From NCBI GenBank assembly GCA_951799425.1, contig OX637392.1, positions 56,101,593 through 56,165,592 on the forward strand: a DNA stretch of 64,000 nt, given 5' to 3'. Below are positions 45,701-55,739 of this stretch, one piece after another. Made by a program: the position numbers and the translations under genes. The stretch is from Ilex aquifolium. Lineage: Eukaryota; Streptophyta; Magnoliopsida; Aquifoliales; Aquifoliaceae. Positions within the stretch are counted from its first letter, which is position 1; each line of letters starts with the position of its first letter. Below the pieces are notes generated by a model. The model searched no databases and was not told where the DNA came from. It saw nothing but the letters and a program-made list of their open reading frames with translations.

Positions 45701-48204
45701 ATTAGTTTTGAATAACTTACACATTGAGTTCTCGCTTTGTGCAGCTGGTATTGTTCTTGAGGAGAAAAATTGGCCACCATTTTTCCCAATTATCCATCAT
45801 GATATCGCGAATGACATACCAATTCATCTACAGAGAATGCAGTATGTTGCATTTTCAACGCTGTTGGGTAAGTCAACCTTTGCTTTAATGTATAGAAGTT
45901 TGATTCTTTAAAAAGATTAACTTTTTCTACATGCAACTCTTCTTATGCAAGTTCTTCATCATGCTTGTTGATGTGGTAAGTGGTAACTAGGCATATAATT
46001 TTATATTGATGTTATATTATTTCTCTTTTCTAGTGGAATCAATTTGTGTTTTTTTTCCTTTTTAGTCTAAGAGATCAGGGTAGAAAACCAACTATGAGGA
46101 CATAATGCCCCTGGATTGGCACAAATTTTTTATCAGTTCGATATTACCTGATAAGTTGTGTACTATTGCATGTAGTGCATGATAGCAAATATAGTGAGAT
46201 AATCGAAAACTCATCCCCTATATCCTAGAGCAACTACATTGCTAGTTTGGATAAAGGTATCTTTGCGAATTATCTGCTCTCTCCACTCTCCAGTCAAAAA
46301 ATATTGATGCTGGTATAATGAGTGGAAGAGTGATTACAAAGGTGCCTTGCATTGGATCATTTGTTTGAAGAGATTAGGCAATCCGCAACCAAACAGTTTT
46401 GTATTTGTGAGATAAATTGGGTTGGTCATTTCATTATCATTTAACTGCTTGGTTTTTATATTTGAGGCTGCTTCCGCATAAACCTTTGAAGATTTCCTCC
46501 TCTTAGAGTTAATGAATGCTGATGTTGAGCAGGGTTGTTTGGGTGTCTTTTCTGGAATATTATAGCCACTACTACAGCATGGATTAGAGGAGAAGGTTCG
46601 TATGGAATAATTTAGGATCCAACTATACCTTTTCTGCTTACGTTACGTCTTTTGTCATTGGGATTGATGTCCTCTTGTATTTTTTGTCTTTTGGTTTAGG
46701 CCCAAAAATCTGGTTCCTTTCTCTCATCTACTTCATAGCTGGGGTTCCAGGTGCCTATGCATTATGGTATAGTCCACTCTATCGTGCTTGTAGGTACGTA
46801 TATTTATATTTGGAAAATTTGATTTGCCCATGTATTGTCAAAGCTGATGTATTCTGGATCCTATGAATCATGTGGGAGATCCATGACATCCAAGCTGCAA
46901 TTTATTGGAATTGTATGTTTGAAACCTTAGCTTAATGAATGTGTTGGCTATCTGGGATGAGATTAGTTTTCTTGGATGTATTGGAATGTCATGTAATGTC
47001 AGGAAAGACATCTGAATTTTCTCAAAGTTTGTTCTTATCTGATTTTCATCGTAACGGGATTTGAGCCATACATATTGTGGATCATCTCGACAAGATATAT
47101 CATGGGATTCTGTTAACTGTGCTTATGCATCAAGTTTATTTGTTATGCCCAAAACATTCTTTTAATTACCATCACAAACTTGTTGCAGGTCCGAGAGTGC
47201 GATCAGGTTTGGGTGGTTTTTCCTGTTTTACTTGGTAAGTTTCTATATTTGTGTTGATCTGTGATCTTCTTCGTCTTATCCCAGAGATGCCTCAGTTTTT
47301 TGCCTTGCCCACAGATTCACATTGTCTTCTGCATCTTTGCTGCGGTTGCTCCTCCTATAGTTTTCAAAGGAAAATCTCTTACGTGAGTTCCTGTTTTAGA
47401 TTTGCACTTATTTTGATCCAAAATTGAAAATAGCTATATATTCCGTTTCCTTGTTAGTTGGTTAGACTTCCCTTCCTTAAGTCAATTACTTTGAGGCCGA
47501 TATCAACCAGAGTTGGATTTTGTTTGACAACTTTTTTTATAATGTTATCTAGGAATTGATCCTCTATCATACATAACTGGTTAAATTATATGGTTTGTGT
47601 TTTTATAAATTTTGGATCTCCTTCCCTGCAAATGATTTAGCCTTTCGCGGTCCTTTGTAACAGAGGTATCTTGCCTGCTATAGATCTCATTGGCAAGCAC
47701 GCTTTAGTTGGGGTAAGTTTAAATCCCTGATCTATTGTTTTTTTTAGCCATATTTCTTTTTTACCATCTTCTGAGTTGAGATTAATAAGATCTATGCAAT
47801 TCGTTTAGATTTTTTATCGTCAGGTTATGTTGGTTTTTGAAATGGCGGGAGGTTTAATCTCTAGACGATTATGCACATTAAATACTGGAATTTTCCTTGT
47901 ATCCATGCTAATTGATTTCATTTTGTGTAGATTTTCTACTTCATTGGATTCGGCCTATTCTGTATTGAGTCAGTGCTCAGCATCTGGGTCATTCAGGTCC
48001 TTGTTTTTTAACTTCATATTGTCCTTTATCCTCACATAAGCGCCGAGAAAAATTGCTGCAAGCACCATGGCTACTTATTCTTTTGGTCTGTTAACTCTGT
48101 TTTCTCTCGTCATGCAGCACGTATACATGTACTTCCGAGGCAGTGGGAAAGCTGCAGAGATGAAGCGTGAGGCTGCAAGAGGAGCGTTAAGAACGGCTAT
48201 ATGA
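36793..48204 (+). CDS. SCAMP: Secretory carrier-associated membrane protein (SCAMP), 310 aa, 13 exons
   Basis: Exons are 36793-36852, 38033-38098, 41546-41659, 41767-41829, 45263-45296, 45745-45867, 46533-46595, 46700-46793, 47189-47234, 47315-47382, 47664-47712, 47931-47996 and 48118-48204; all GT/AG, phases consistent (933 nt). The N terminus has two NPF motifs ([15 protein letters not shown]), which in this family bind EH-domain endocytic proteins. Residues about 81-112 are a Lys/Glu coiled coil. Four membrane spans lie at about 147-172, 178-198, 210-236 and 258-282, with the SCAMP loop between spans 2 and 3 ([20 protein letters not shown]). The basic cytosolic tail follows [20 protein letters not shown]. 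The family acts in post-Golgi, plasma membrane and endosomal trafficking. Introns 2 and 4 are inflated by transposons (38-41 kb, 42-45 kb). Confidence 0.95.
38336..39330. mobile_element. TIR element, about 1 kb, in SCAMP intron 2
   Basis: The left end is CTAAGGTGGTGTTTGATATA and the right end AGGTTAACAAACACACCCTAAG (first and last bases approximate). Inner words such as CTGAAAG/CTTTCAG recur near both ends. A GT-rich microsatellite (about 38814-38936) lies inside. The TSD is not resolved. Confidence 0.5.
39718..40017. mobile_element. hAT-like MITE copy 1 in SCAMP intron 2, 8-bp TSD
   Basis: About 300 bp, flanked by perfect TTTTATCC (39710-39717 and 40018-40025). It starts ATGGTTTAAGGTCATGGTAT and contains GAGACACATCGATCGCGACA, TATCGGGTGATACAACCTAA and CGTGTAACAGTATCATCTCG. 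A second copy lies 0.7 kb downstream in the same orientation. No coding capacity. Confidence 0.75.
40698..41032. mobile_element. hAT-like MITE copy 2 in SCAMP intron 2, 8-bp TSD
   Basis: Same family as 39718-40017. Its ends are better preserved: CATGGTTCAAGG near the left, CTTTGAACCATG at the right. The flanks are CCTCGTGC (40690-40697) and TCTCGTGC (41033-41040), one mismatch. The body is CG-rich compared with the intron. Confidence 0.75.
42171..42382 (-). repeat. 3' LTR of the Copia-type element
   Basis: The minus strand begins TGTTGGAGTTATTTCC. It is built partly from internal repeats of ATTAGGAAATAACTC (plus strand). Confidence 0.93.
42660..42900 (-). pseudogene. Gag C-terminal remnant with zinc knuckle
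   Basis: The minus strand at 42821-42862 encodes [14 protein letters not shown], a C-X2-C-X4-H-X4-C zinc knuckle, followed by [13 protein letters not shown]. This is typical of Copia gag. Upstream and downstream frames are short. Low-complexity CAG/TAG-rich repeats lie at about 42710-42780. Confidence 0.85.
43040..43455. repeat. 173-bp tandem repeat inside the Copia-type element
   Basis: Two full copies start at 43040 and 43213, and a third partial copy starts near 43385. Units contain AGATAAAATAAGGGAGAACA, CAATAGCGACAAATAAAGAA and GATCTACTGCATCAAGAGCA. No coding function is visible. Confidence 0.9.
43950..44065. repeat. Palindromic GTGAACAGT repeat cluster near the primer-binding site
   Basis: Alternating copies of GGCACTATTCAC, CGTGAACAGTA, CTGTGAACAGTGCC and GAAGTACTGTTCAC allow several stable hairpins. 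In element orientation this lies in the leader between primer-binding site and gag. Confidence 0.8.
44181..44392 (-). repeat. 5' LTR of the Copia-type element
   Basis: Pairs with 42171-42382. The adjoining primer-binding site is at about 44168-44180. Confidence 0.93.
44428..44805 (+). mobile_element. TRIM-like miniature LTR element in SCAMP intron 4
   Basis: Terminal direct repeats of about 105 bp (44428-44538 and about 44702-44805) share GAAGAGAG(T/C)TATCCCACA, AAAATTAAGTAGACC, AAGGTT(A/G)GTTTATA and GGGTTACT. A degenerate initiator-tRNA primer-binding site (TAGTATCAAAG, 44540-44550) follows the first repeat, and a purine tract GAGGGAGGG precedes the second. No coding capacity. Another copy is in intron 1 of the bromodomain gene. 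Confidence 0.7.
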
Positions 48205-48584
48205 TAGTCCTACCTGATCAAAGCCAGTGACTGGGTTAGTGTGGATCTGGGTTTGGTGTGCCCCAAGAACAAGATATTGTTCGCTTGAGATGGGCTCTAC
48301 CTGTTCAATAGCTTGTTGGAGTATTCATTATTGTTATTGTATTTTGTTTACTATGGTTTAGTGGAACAACTTGGGAAACGACTGTTAGGTAGAAACAAGA
48401 CAATGTATCTGTTTTATTTTAGAAGCTGATTTGATTTGTCTGTAAATCTATGTTATTGACATTTAGGTTGTTTTTATTCAATCTGGTTTCATCGGAAAAC
48501 TTCGATTTTGTACATTTTATGGGCCGAGTTGGAAAAGCCTCTGATGCTCAACAACTTCTTCCTAATATTTATTCAATCCATTTA
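48205..48584 (+). other. 3' UTR and downstream flank of the SCAMP gene
   Basis: The likely 3' UTR extends to about 48440. No additional gene is seen. Confidence 0.5.
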
Positions 48585-48965
48585 ATTAATCGTATCGTGT
48601 TAATTCAACATGTTTATTTTTGTATTGTGTTCGTGTTTATCCCCTGGAAACCATGAATCTAACACTAAGTTTAATCTTAGTGTTAAGTCTAATGTTGTAT
48701 TATTTCTAAATCGAACTCGCACTCATATTTTTTTTATAAATTAAAATTTTTAATAAATATAATAATAAAAATAAATAAATAATCCTCGTTTGTATAAGGA
48801 TTATGTCAATGCTTGAGAAAGGATAATAAAAATTTGGCATTTTATTCTTATAATATTAATTAAACGTATTAATCATATCAATTTTGTATTATTCGTGTTT
48901 GACACTAACTCGACCTATTTATTATTCATGTTAACAGGTCGTATCATTTATAAGTTCGTGTCGAA
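48585..48965. repeat. Dispersed GTGTTA/CGTGT-rich repeat
   Basis: The ends carry TAATCGTATCGTGTTAATTC and GGTCGTATCA / GTTCGTGTCG words. The CTAACTCGACCTATTTATTA segment resembles 205-539. A likely old TIR element, with unresolved boundaries. Confidence 0.4.
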
Positions 48966-49298
48966 AAATAGTCAACCATAACAAAGCTCAACAGACTCAA
49001 ACTAGAGCTCATAAAATTTAACTCAATTAAGAGCTCTATCTGTGGACATCTGAAAGGTCTAGAGAAATACAACTGTTTCACTTTGTTTTCTGTAGTATTT
49101 AGTAACAAAATATCCATGTGGTTTACAATAATTTTTGCAGCATAACTGTAGTAAGAACCTATATAAAAGGGTTTATATAACAGCACAAAATGATTCCATT
49201 TCCTAATCATATTGACACACATATCATCAATAGTCAACCACAGTTACAGTATACTAATGCTCTATCAATTTTGGGTTGTGATGATTTTGTGATATTCA
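48966..49298. other. Gene-free DNA between the convergent SCAMP and PAP phosphatase genes
   Basis: No domain-bearing frame. It may include the distal 3' UTR of the minus-strand gene. Confidence 0.4.
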
Positions 49299-49311
49299 TT
49301 AAAACCATGAC

Positions 49312-49444
49312 TTTTTTTTGATAGACAACGATATTTTTACACCACAGGAGAGGGGGGAGGGGGGAGAGGGGAGGGGGGACTTGAACCATTAACCAGCCAC
49401 TCCATTATAGAGGGCTCCAACCATCAGGGTAGGACTTTGGTCCT
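49312..49444 (-). mobile_element. SINE (family C), 133 bp, perfect 13-bp TSD
   Basis: Flanked by perfect ATTAAAACCATGA at 49299-49311 and 49445-49457. On the minus strand it contains GGTTCAAGTCC, an exact polymerase III B box, followed by a purine/pyrimidine-biased tract, GTTGTCTATC and an A tail (T run from 49313 on the plus strand). Typical of short tRNA-derived plant SINEs. Confidence 0.85.
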
Positions 49445-49533
49445 ATTAAAACCATGATTCAAAAGCCAACAATAGTTATTGCTTCTTTTAATAAGATTGA
49501 AGGCCTGAATTATTTGGCTTTGTTCAGAAAACA

Positions 49534-52500
49534 TCATAGGCTAGAGGAGTTCCAGCTAGCATCAACAGCCCCGACAATCTTTCCATGTAGTTTGGCTCCA
49601 GCACAAGCAATTATTCCTCGATCAAGACCTTCTAAGTAGGCACCTTTCGAAAAGTCCAGTGGATGCCCTCCAGCATCAGTTACAACACCACCAGCCTCTT
49701 CAATAATAACAACACCAGCTGCGTGATCCCATATCTTCTCCTTGTAGCCAGCCCTAGCAAACTTCATGAATATCTCAGCATCACCACGGGCTATGGCTGC
49801 ATACTTCACCATGCTGTATAAGCGTAATGGTTGGTTCCTGTGGGTGAAACATGATATGTGAGCTCCATGCAAATGCAAATACATACCATCTCTTCCTTGT
49901 ACAAAAGCAAATCGATTATACTTGTTTCATTCTTTCTTCCTTTTTTCTGTTTTTTTTCCACACTTTCCCTGTTTGATAACTCGTAGCTGTCTATGATGGC
50001 ATAAGGACTATAGTTATCTTTTATTCTCCATATCTTTTTACATGACATCATACATATTTTTTTCACTGTCCAAAAACAAACTGCATACAAAATTTGAAAA
50101 GATAAGGTGACGTAAGTGAACCTCATTTCTATCACAGCCACCATTCCTTTGCAGGACATAACCAAATTGACAAGCCAGAGTTGGGTTTTCTCAAAAGAAA
50201 GAGGAAAGAGGAAAGAGAAAAGATACGCACCTAAGCCCAACGCTATGAGCTAGTCCTGCTGTGAAGGAATGGCTTGAATTTGCTTTCTCAACTGGTTCAC
50301 AAAAAGTTGCCAATTCTGGGTTATCAATTGAGGACACTTGGATTTGCCTTGCAGAGTTTGGCCACACTAGCTTCTTTTCTACCTGGGGTAATGGTTGCAT
50401 CCAAGCCTTGCCACTACCTCTCCTGGCGTAAATCACACAACCTGTATGCCAAGATCCAGATGCTGGTGAGGTTAACTTAGATAGCATTCTACGGTAGCCA
50501 TTCTGATAACTTAGCCATTCTTTCTTCATTGGGTAATTGGGGCACCCAAGAACTCCAAGCACAGGTTCTCCATCCTCTATTAATGCCAGAGCAACTGCAT
50601 ACTGATCCCCACGTACAAACCCCAATGTGCCATCAACAGGATCAAGTACCCAAAATCTTCCAGTGGGACCCCCTGTTGAGTTGCAGCGACTGATGGCCTC
50701 AAGAACCTCTGTAGTTCCAAGAGGCATTAATGGACCATTAAGCCCGAAACGCGGTGCTTCAGCCCAACATTCATTAACTGTTCTCACCACAGCTTCAAGT
50801 ATGCCAGCTGCATCAGCCTTGGAGAGTGCATGAACATCTTCTTCAGCAACAATGGAGACATTTTGACTCCCAAAAGATTCTGACAGTACCCAACTTATAG
50901 TTGCTTGCACACTCCAATCTGTTTAAAAGTTGAAATCAAAAGAATTAGCTAACCTAGCATGACATGTTTGTAAAATGTCATTCGTCTCATCTTGAAAGAC
51001 ACTAAATTTGACCTTTATAGATTTAACAGAGTATAAAGAAGGACAACATCTCTAATTTTTGGGTTATTTAAACTGTATGAAGTGAGAGCTTTATAGCATA
51101 TTGACTCCAGGAACAACTGGTTCACTTAAGCAGAGCTCTTGCTTATCTTTGTAAATACATGTTTCTGAGCACAGACAGGGCTTTGTTGGTGGAATTGTCC
51201 TTGAGATAGAGGTTAAGAGTCCAAAGCATAGGGATAGAGTGACAAGGGTCAGGGGGTTCTTCTACTACATAAACAAAAAGGTGGGGATATACTAGGTCTA
51301 GCCAAACAGAAGTATATAAATCCAAGATCAATTATAGATTACAAGAGATTATTTCTCAGTGAGGTCTTTTCATTAGTATAAACATAAGGCAAGAAAAGGC
51401 TCAAAACAATTTGTATTGCTTTAACCCATGAGAGAGCAGTTTAGCTAGAAAAGCAAACTGGGAATGATATTATGAAGTGAAAAGCCGTGTCATAAACCTA
51501 TTGAGATGACACTAGATTATATTGAAGATAATAGCACAACATGCAGCTTTCAGTAACTCCCCATAATTTAAATTGATCCAGTAAGCAGCCCATAAATCCT
51601 ATATAGCAAAACTGACCCACATGGATGAGGAAAGTGAGAAGTCAAGAGTCTAGAACATACCGACAAGAAGTCCTAAGATTCTGCTTACCAGGAAAATTTC
51701 TAGTTCTGTTGCAAATTAAGAAGAACCAAATCTGAGTTTATGTAGGACCTCAGTTAAGTAAATTCCAGCTACTGGCCTCATTAGACTATTAGTTACCATT
51801 GTCTCTCACTTCCACAAAAGTGTAACAGCAAAGCGCCATTTAGTGCACCTTCTATGGCACTGCTGCTTATTATACATTTTGGCATCACAACCGAAAACAT
51901 CCATTCATTACTTGTGTATTATGCCCAACTGGCTTCATGCCTCTTTTGGCTCAACCAAATGTTAGAAGTAAACAGGTGCTTCTTAGACCTGAATTAGAGC
52001 TACCTTCATATTATATTTTACTTGGGACGATTGTGTTCACAAGGTCAATCGCATCCTGTTAGACCCTGGTTCGTCGGTCAGCCTTCTGCCCCTGCGACCC
52101 CTCAAAGGGAGCCAACCAAAGCAGAAGTGAAGGCCAAGATGTTCCCCTAGATAAGCCAAATATTGCAATTTTGGCGGATTCTTTAGATCTAGATAGAGTC
52201 TCGCTCAGTAAAGAGAGTTGACCACTTGAATGGAAACTAGTGGCGACTAGTAGATCAATACTAGATATAATCTATTCCTTTATTGAATTAGATAAAATAA
52301 AAATTGCCTGAAAGATACACATTCCTAATTTTCTTGGCAACTTTTAAGGAAAATTTTCTGTTTTATGTATTTTTCACTGCCCACCAAATCATGTCACTTG
52401 TATTCCATCATCTTACACAATTCAGTATCATAAACCAATCTGAAAATATAAGGGTGAACTAGGAGCACTGCAAATAACACCCTTTTAAGGTTTTTTCCCC

Positions 52501-53176
52501 TTTATATTTTTTTTTGGAGAGAGAGAGAGAGAGCTCTTTTTACTCTTTTCTTTCCAAATTAGGAAAATTAACCTCATCACCCATACTCAAATTCGTAATC
52601 ATTGTCAGCCATATCCCTCAGCTCCAAATTCACAAGTTTAAATTTCATCAACACCCAGACATTTTAACTCAAAGCCAAGTGAATGAACAACTTTTAGGGA
52701 GAATTTGAATTTACCCACAAAAGATGACGAATCAAGTCACCAATCAACAACAACCCAATTCAAGAAAAGTACCAAATGAAGAAAATAATTAACAAAATAC
52801 CAGCAATTGTGACAGGAGAATTGTCATCCTTGGATTGGACTTGTTCATTGCTGTTAGAAATCAGATTTTCTTGGACTCTCTGACAGAGCAAACATGCCAA
52901 TTGTACTGCTCTCACAGCAACTTCCAATTCCTTGGAGTACATTTCCGTTTCAGAAGAGCTAATCTCCAACATGTTCGCTCCCTTAATTGTTGAAGAAAAA
53001 CGAGATTTAAAGCACTTTGACAGAGATAGAAATGGGTATGGTGAACTCTGGCGGCAATTACTATGGTGGTGGAAGATGAAGAAACCTCCTATCTTGGGGG
53101 GCGTCAAATTATTCTTTCTACTCGGGACCAAGGCGTGTGGGACTCTGGTGGTCAATCTTGCACAAAACGAAGGCAT
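49534..53176 (-). CDS. AHL: HAL2-like PAP phosphatase (3'(2'),5'-bisphosphate nucleotidase), 455 aa
   Basis: Minus-strand exons are 53176-52801, 50918-50231 and 49837-49534, GT/AG throughout (1368 nt). The family hydrolyses 3'-phosphoadenosine 5'-phosphate to AMP and phosphate, removing the by-product of sulfotransferase reactions; it needs Mg2+. Metal-site motifs are intact: AEED at about 150-153, [12 protein letters not shown] with D218 and D221, and WDHAAG at 391-396. The domain core from about residue 77 matches Arabidopsis HAL2-like (AHL). Residues 1-70 are Ser/Arg/His-rich with few acidic residues ([20 protein letters not shown] at the start), suggesting a plastid or mitochondrial transit peptide. 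A downstream in-frame Met could give a cytosolic form. The upstream frame is open back through the GA microsatellite, but the chosen ATG is the first after it. Intron 1 is 1.9 kb. Confidence 0.93.
50919..52800 (-). other. Intron 1 of the PAP phosphatase gene
   Basis: It contains a GA run (52516-52533) and a short stretch at 52035-52106 whose plus-strand translation ([17 protein letters not shown]) resembles a retropepsin active-site segment. No complete element is seen. Confidence 0.6.
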
Positions 53177-53184
53177 TTTATAGA

Positions 53185-53185
<1 letters not shown>

Positions 53186-53221
<36 letters not shown>
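53186..53221 (-). repeat. (TC)n/(GA)n microsatellite in the PAP phosphatase leader
   Basis: An uninterrupted dinucleotide run just upstream of the start codon, GA on the sense strand. Confidence 0.95.
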
Positions 53222-53223
<2 letters not shown>

Positions 53224-53291
53224 TTGGGTGTGTGTGGACAGATATCAGAGAGAGATTGTTTGAGAGAATTGAATGGGGGCCTATGTAGCCG

Positions 53292-53305
53292 TACATATAT
53301 ATATC
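53292..53305 (-). promoter_or_regulatory. Putative TATA box of the PAP phosphatase gene
   Basis: ATATATATATG-type sequence on the minus strand, about 115 bp upstream of the start codon. It is followed at about 30 bp by a pyrimidine-rich leader containing the GA microsatellite. Confidence 0.5.
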
Positions 53306-53740
53306 ATATTTTATTGGATTAATTACACAATGTTCCTTCAATTTTTGGATAATTGTCATTCATTCTTTTAAGTTTTAATTTCAACAAATAGCGTCATTTA
53401 AGTTTGAATATTTTATAATAAAATCTAATTATTAATTTTAAATCATAAAAAATAACAAAAGTTAAAAATAAAAAAATCACGTGAACTTTACTTTTATTGA
53501 AAATACATAACTATCCGTGAAAGTGTGTGTGCACACGTGCGCTTACGCATATTAGTGTTAGGTGGAGGTAGAGGTTGTAATTTTAACTTATTATCCATTA
53601 ACCCGCCTAATTCGTTCATAAATAAATGAGTTGAATACATATATTAATTAATATGAGTTCTAAATGGATTAGGTAATAACACTCATTTTAATTAAGCGGG
53701 TTAAGATGAATTACAAATGAATACTCATTGGGTTAAGATG
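53306..53740. other. AT-rich upstream DNA
   Basis: It begins with TTAATTACACAATGTTCCTTC, resembling one eroded end of a Mutator-type MITE. No gene is seen. Confidence 0.35.
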
Positions 53741-53751
53741 GATTACCCGCC

Positions 53752-53953
53752 TATTAATTGGGTGGTCTAGTTGTTGAGTTTGACATTTGATAATCTAGAT
53801 GTTTCAAATTCAATCCTTTCTCATACCCTCTAAAGGTCTAGTCATCTTTATCTCTTTAGGAACATGCTCTAATCCAGTTCAAGTCATGGTGGTCAGACGC
53901 TAAACTCGAGACATTAGTCGATACAAATTTGGACATATTATAGCCAAAAAAAA
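53752..53953 (+). mobile_element. SINE family B, 202 bp, 11-bp TSD
   Basis: Box-A-like GGGTGGTCTAGTTGTTGAG and box-B-like TGTTTCAAATTCAATCC, then CTCTAAAGGTCTAGTCATC, TTAGGAACATGCTCTAATCC and a short A tail. The flanks are GATTACC(C/T)GCC at 53741-53751 and 53954-53964, one mismatch. A diverged copy lies at 10478-10678. Confidence 0.8.
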
Positions 53954-53964
53954 GATTACCTGCC

Positions 53965-54741
53965 CATTTGCTACCTTTAGATGGAGGGAAAGGTAAAGGC
54001 GAATATGTTGTGTAGTATGTTGGTGTTGGGATGAACAGATGTACTATTTTCTTTATTTTTTCCTTTTTTATTTTTTATGGATAGAATTGGTATCTCAAGA
54101 ACAAAAAATAGAAAATAATGTTCAAGATGAAGAGTATAATGGAGCTGATTGCAACAAGAGACACAATTGGAGGTGATAAATTATAATTAACCCTATTTTA
54201 TTTTAGCACTTGACTATGTTTGCGTGTGAATGAGAAATCTGTCCACTTGCCTCTGTGTGAGAGAGGAAAAAATATTATTAATAAAAAACTTTTGAATTTC
54301 TTTTTTGGCCTTAAACAAATTTAAAAAGACAATTATACTTCACACAAATAATTTAATCTAAATTTAAAAAACTTTTGAATAAATACCAACAAACCATCTA
54401 TAATAAATTTAACTTCTAACTCTTAGACTTCTAGAATAAATAGTCTTAATCAAATAATAGTTTATTTAACTTTTAGTTTAGACTTTTAGAGTATATATTT
54501 CACTGCCCATGGTCTTGAAGTTTTTATAGAGTTCATCGTTTCTTAGAGACAATGTCCAGCAAGCCCCAAAGCTGCCGATTCCAATAGTCATGATGACAAC
54601 CTCTGTTTTTCACCAACTACCATGATATCTTGCTTTACCCCTTCAATTTTGTCATGTACTTGTTTTACTGATTTGTATAGAAAACTAGGGGTATTATGAC
54701 TTTTTGATTTGATTTTGATTGATAGAGAAAATTCATGTAAC
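53965..54741. other. Gene-free AT-rich DNA
   Basis: No domain-bearing frame is present. The 69-codon minus frame at 54588-54797 crosses an LTR boundary and is rejected. Confidence 0.4.
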
Positions 54742-54746
54742 AGACT

Positions 54747-55665
54747 TGATGAGCCCGAAAGTAACTGAGTCAGGCCCAATAAATCAAGAAGGCCCAAGTC
54801 AATAAAAAGCGATCTAGGCCCAATGAATTAAAAGGGGCCCACGTCAATAAAAAACGATTAAGACCCAATTAATTAAAAGGGGCCCACGTCACCAAAGTCA
54901 TCAAGGATCAAGGCAAGGAGGAGTCATCAAGGAGGAGCCAATGGAGCACCCCAAGGGGGCGCCGCCCAAGAGGTCACCCAAGAGGGCGCCGCCCAAGGGG
55001 GACACCAAGGGGCGCCGCCTAGGTCCTCTGCCTCTTCTTCGCCCTCTTGACTCCGTCACTCCAACTCAAGTCCAACCCAACTCAAGAAGACAACTCAAGT
55101 CCAACCCAGCTCAGGATCCTCCTCCGAAGGAATAGGAACACGAGGGAGAAAATATCGGGATACAGACGGAGATCTATTCCTACCTTAACTGTGCTTACCA
55201 AAGAGATCTATTCCTACCATGATTGTACTTACCAAAAGAGTGGAAGACCTCTCCCTCACGTCATCGCCTTACCGCCTTACTAAGCCTATATAATGTAAGC
55301 CCTCTCCACATAAAGGGCATGATCTACACACCTGGGCAGGACCTTGAGACCTCTACACCTTGAGACCCCTACACACACTACACCTCCCTACACACATTGC
55401 TTCTCTCTCCTCCTAAATCATTGTAAAACTCTCGGAGTTACTCTCCTGGTAACATTGTTCATCAATAAAGATCTCCGGCCACCGCAGCCGTTCCCCAGAG
55501 TGGAGTAGGTCACTCGGACCGAACCACTATAAATCTTTGTGTTGACTCTATATTTACTGTTTTTGTCATTGATCTGTCATTGATTACCTATTTACTGCTC
55601 ATTAATTACACATGTTCATATACTTGACTGTTGATCTTGCACGAAGACCAATTTGTGCATCATCA
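54747..55665 (+). repeat. 5' LTR of the gypsy-type element
   Basis: It contains GC-rich GGCGCCGCCCAAG repeats (54957-55020), a TATATAATGTAAGCC promoter-like site near 55288, and AATAAAGATCT near 55463 as a possible polyadenylation signal. All are shared with the 3' LTR. Confidence 0.92.
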
Positions 55666-55739
55666 GTTTGCCGTCGTCTGTGGGAACGACTAAGTTTCTA
55701 TTACTCTACTGCAGATCATCCAGTTGATGCTCTCCCAAT

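Noticed and set aside
49320..49445. Intact tRNA gene
   Set aside because: Only a B box is convincing; no cloverleaf could be drawn, and the A tail with long TSD shows a SINE.
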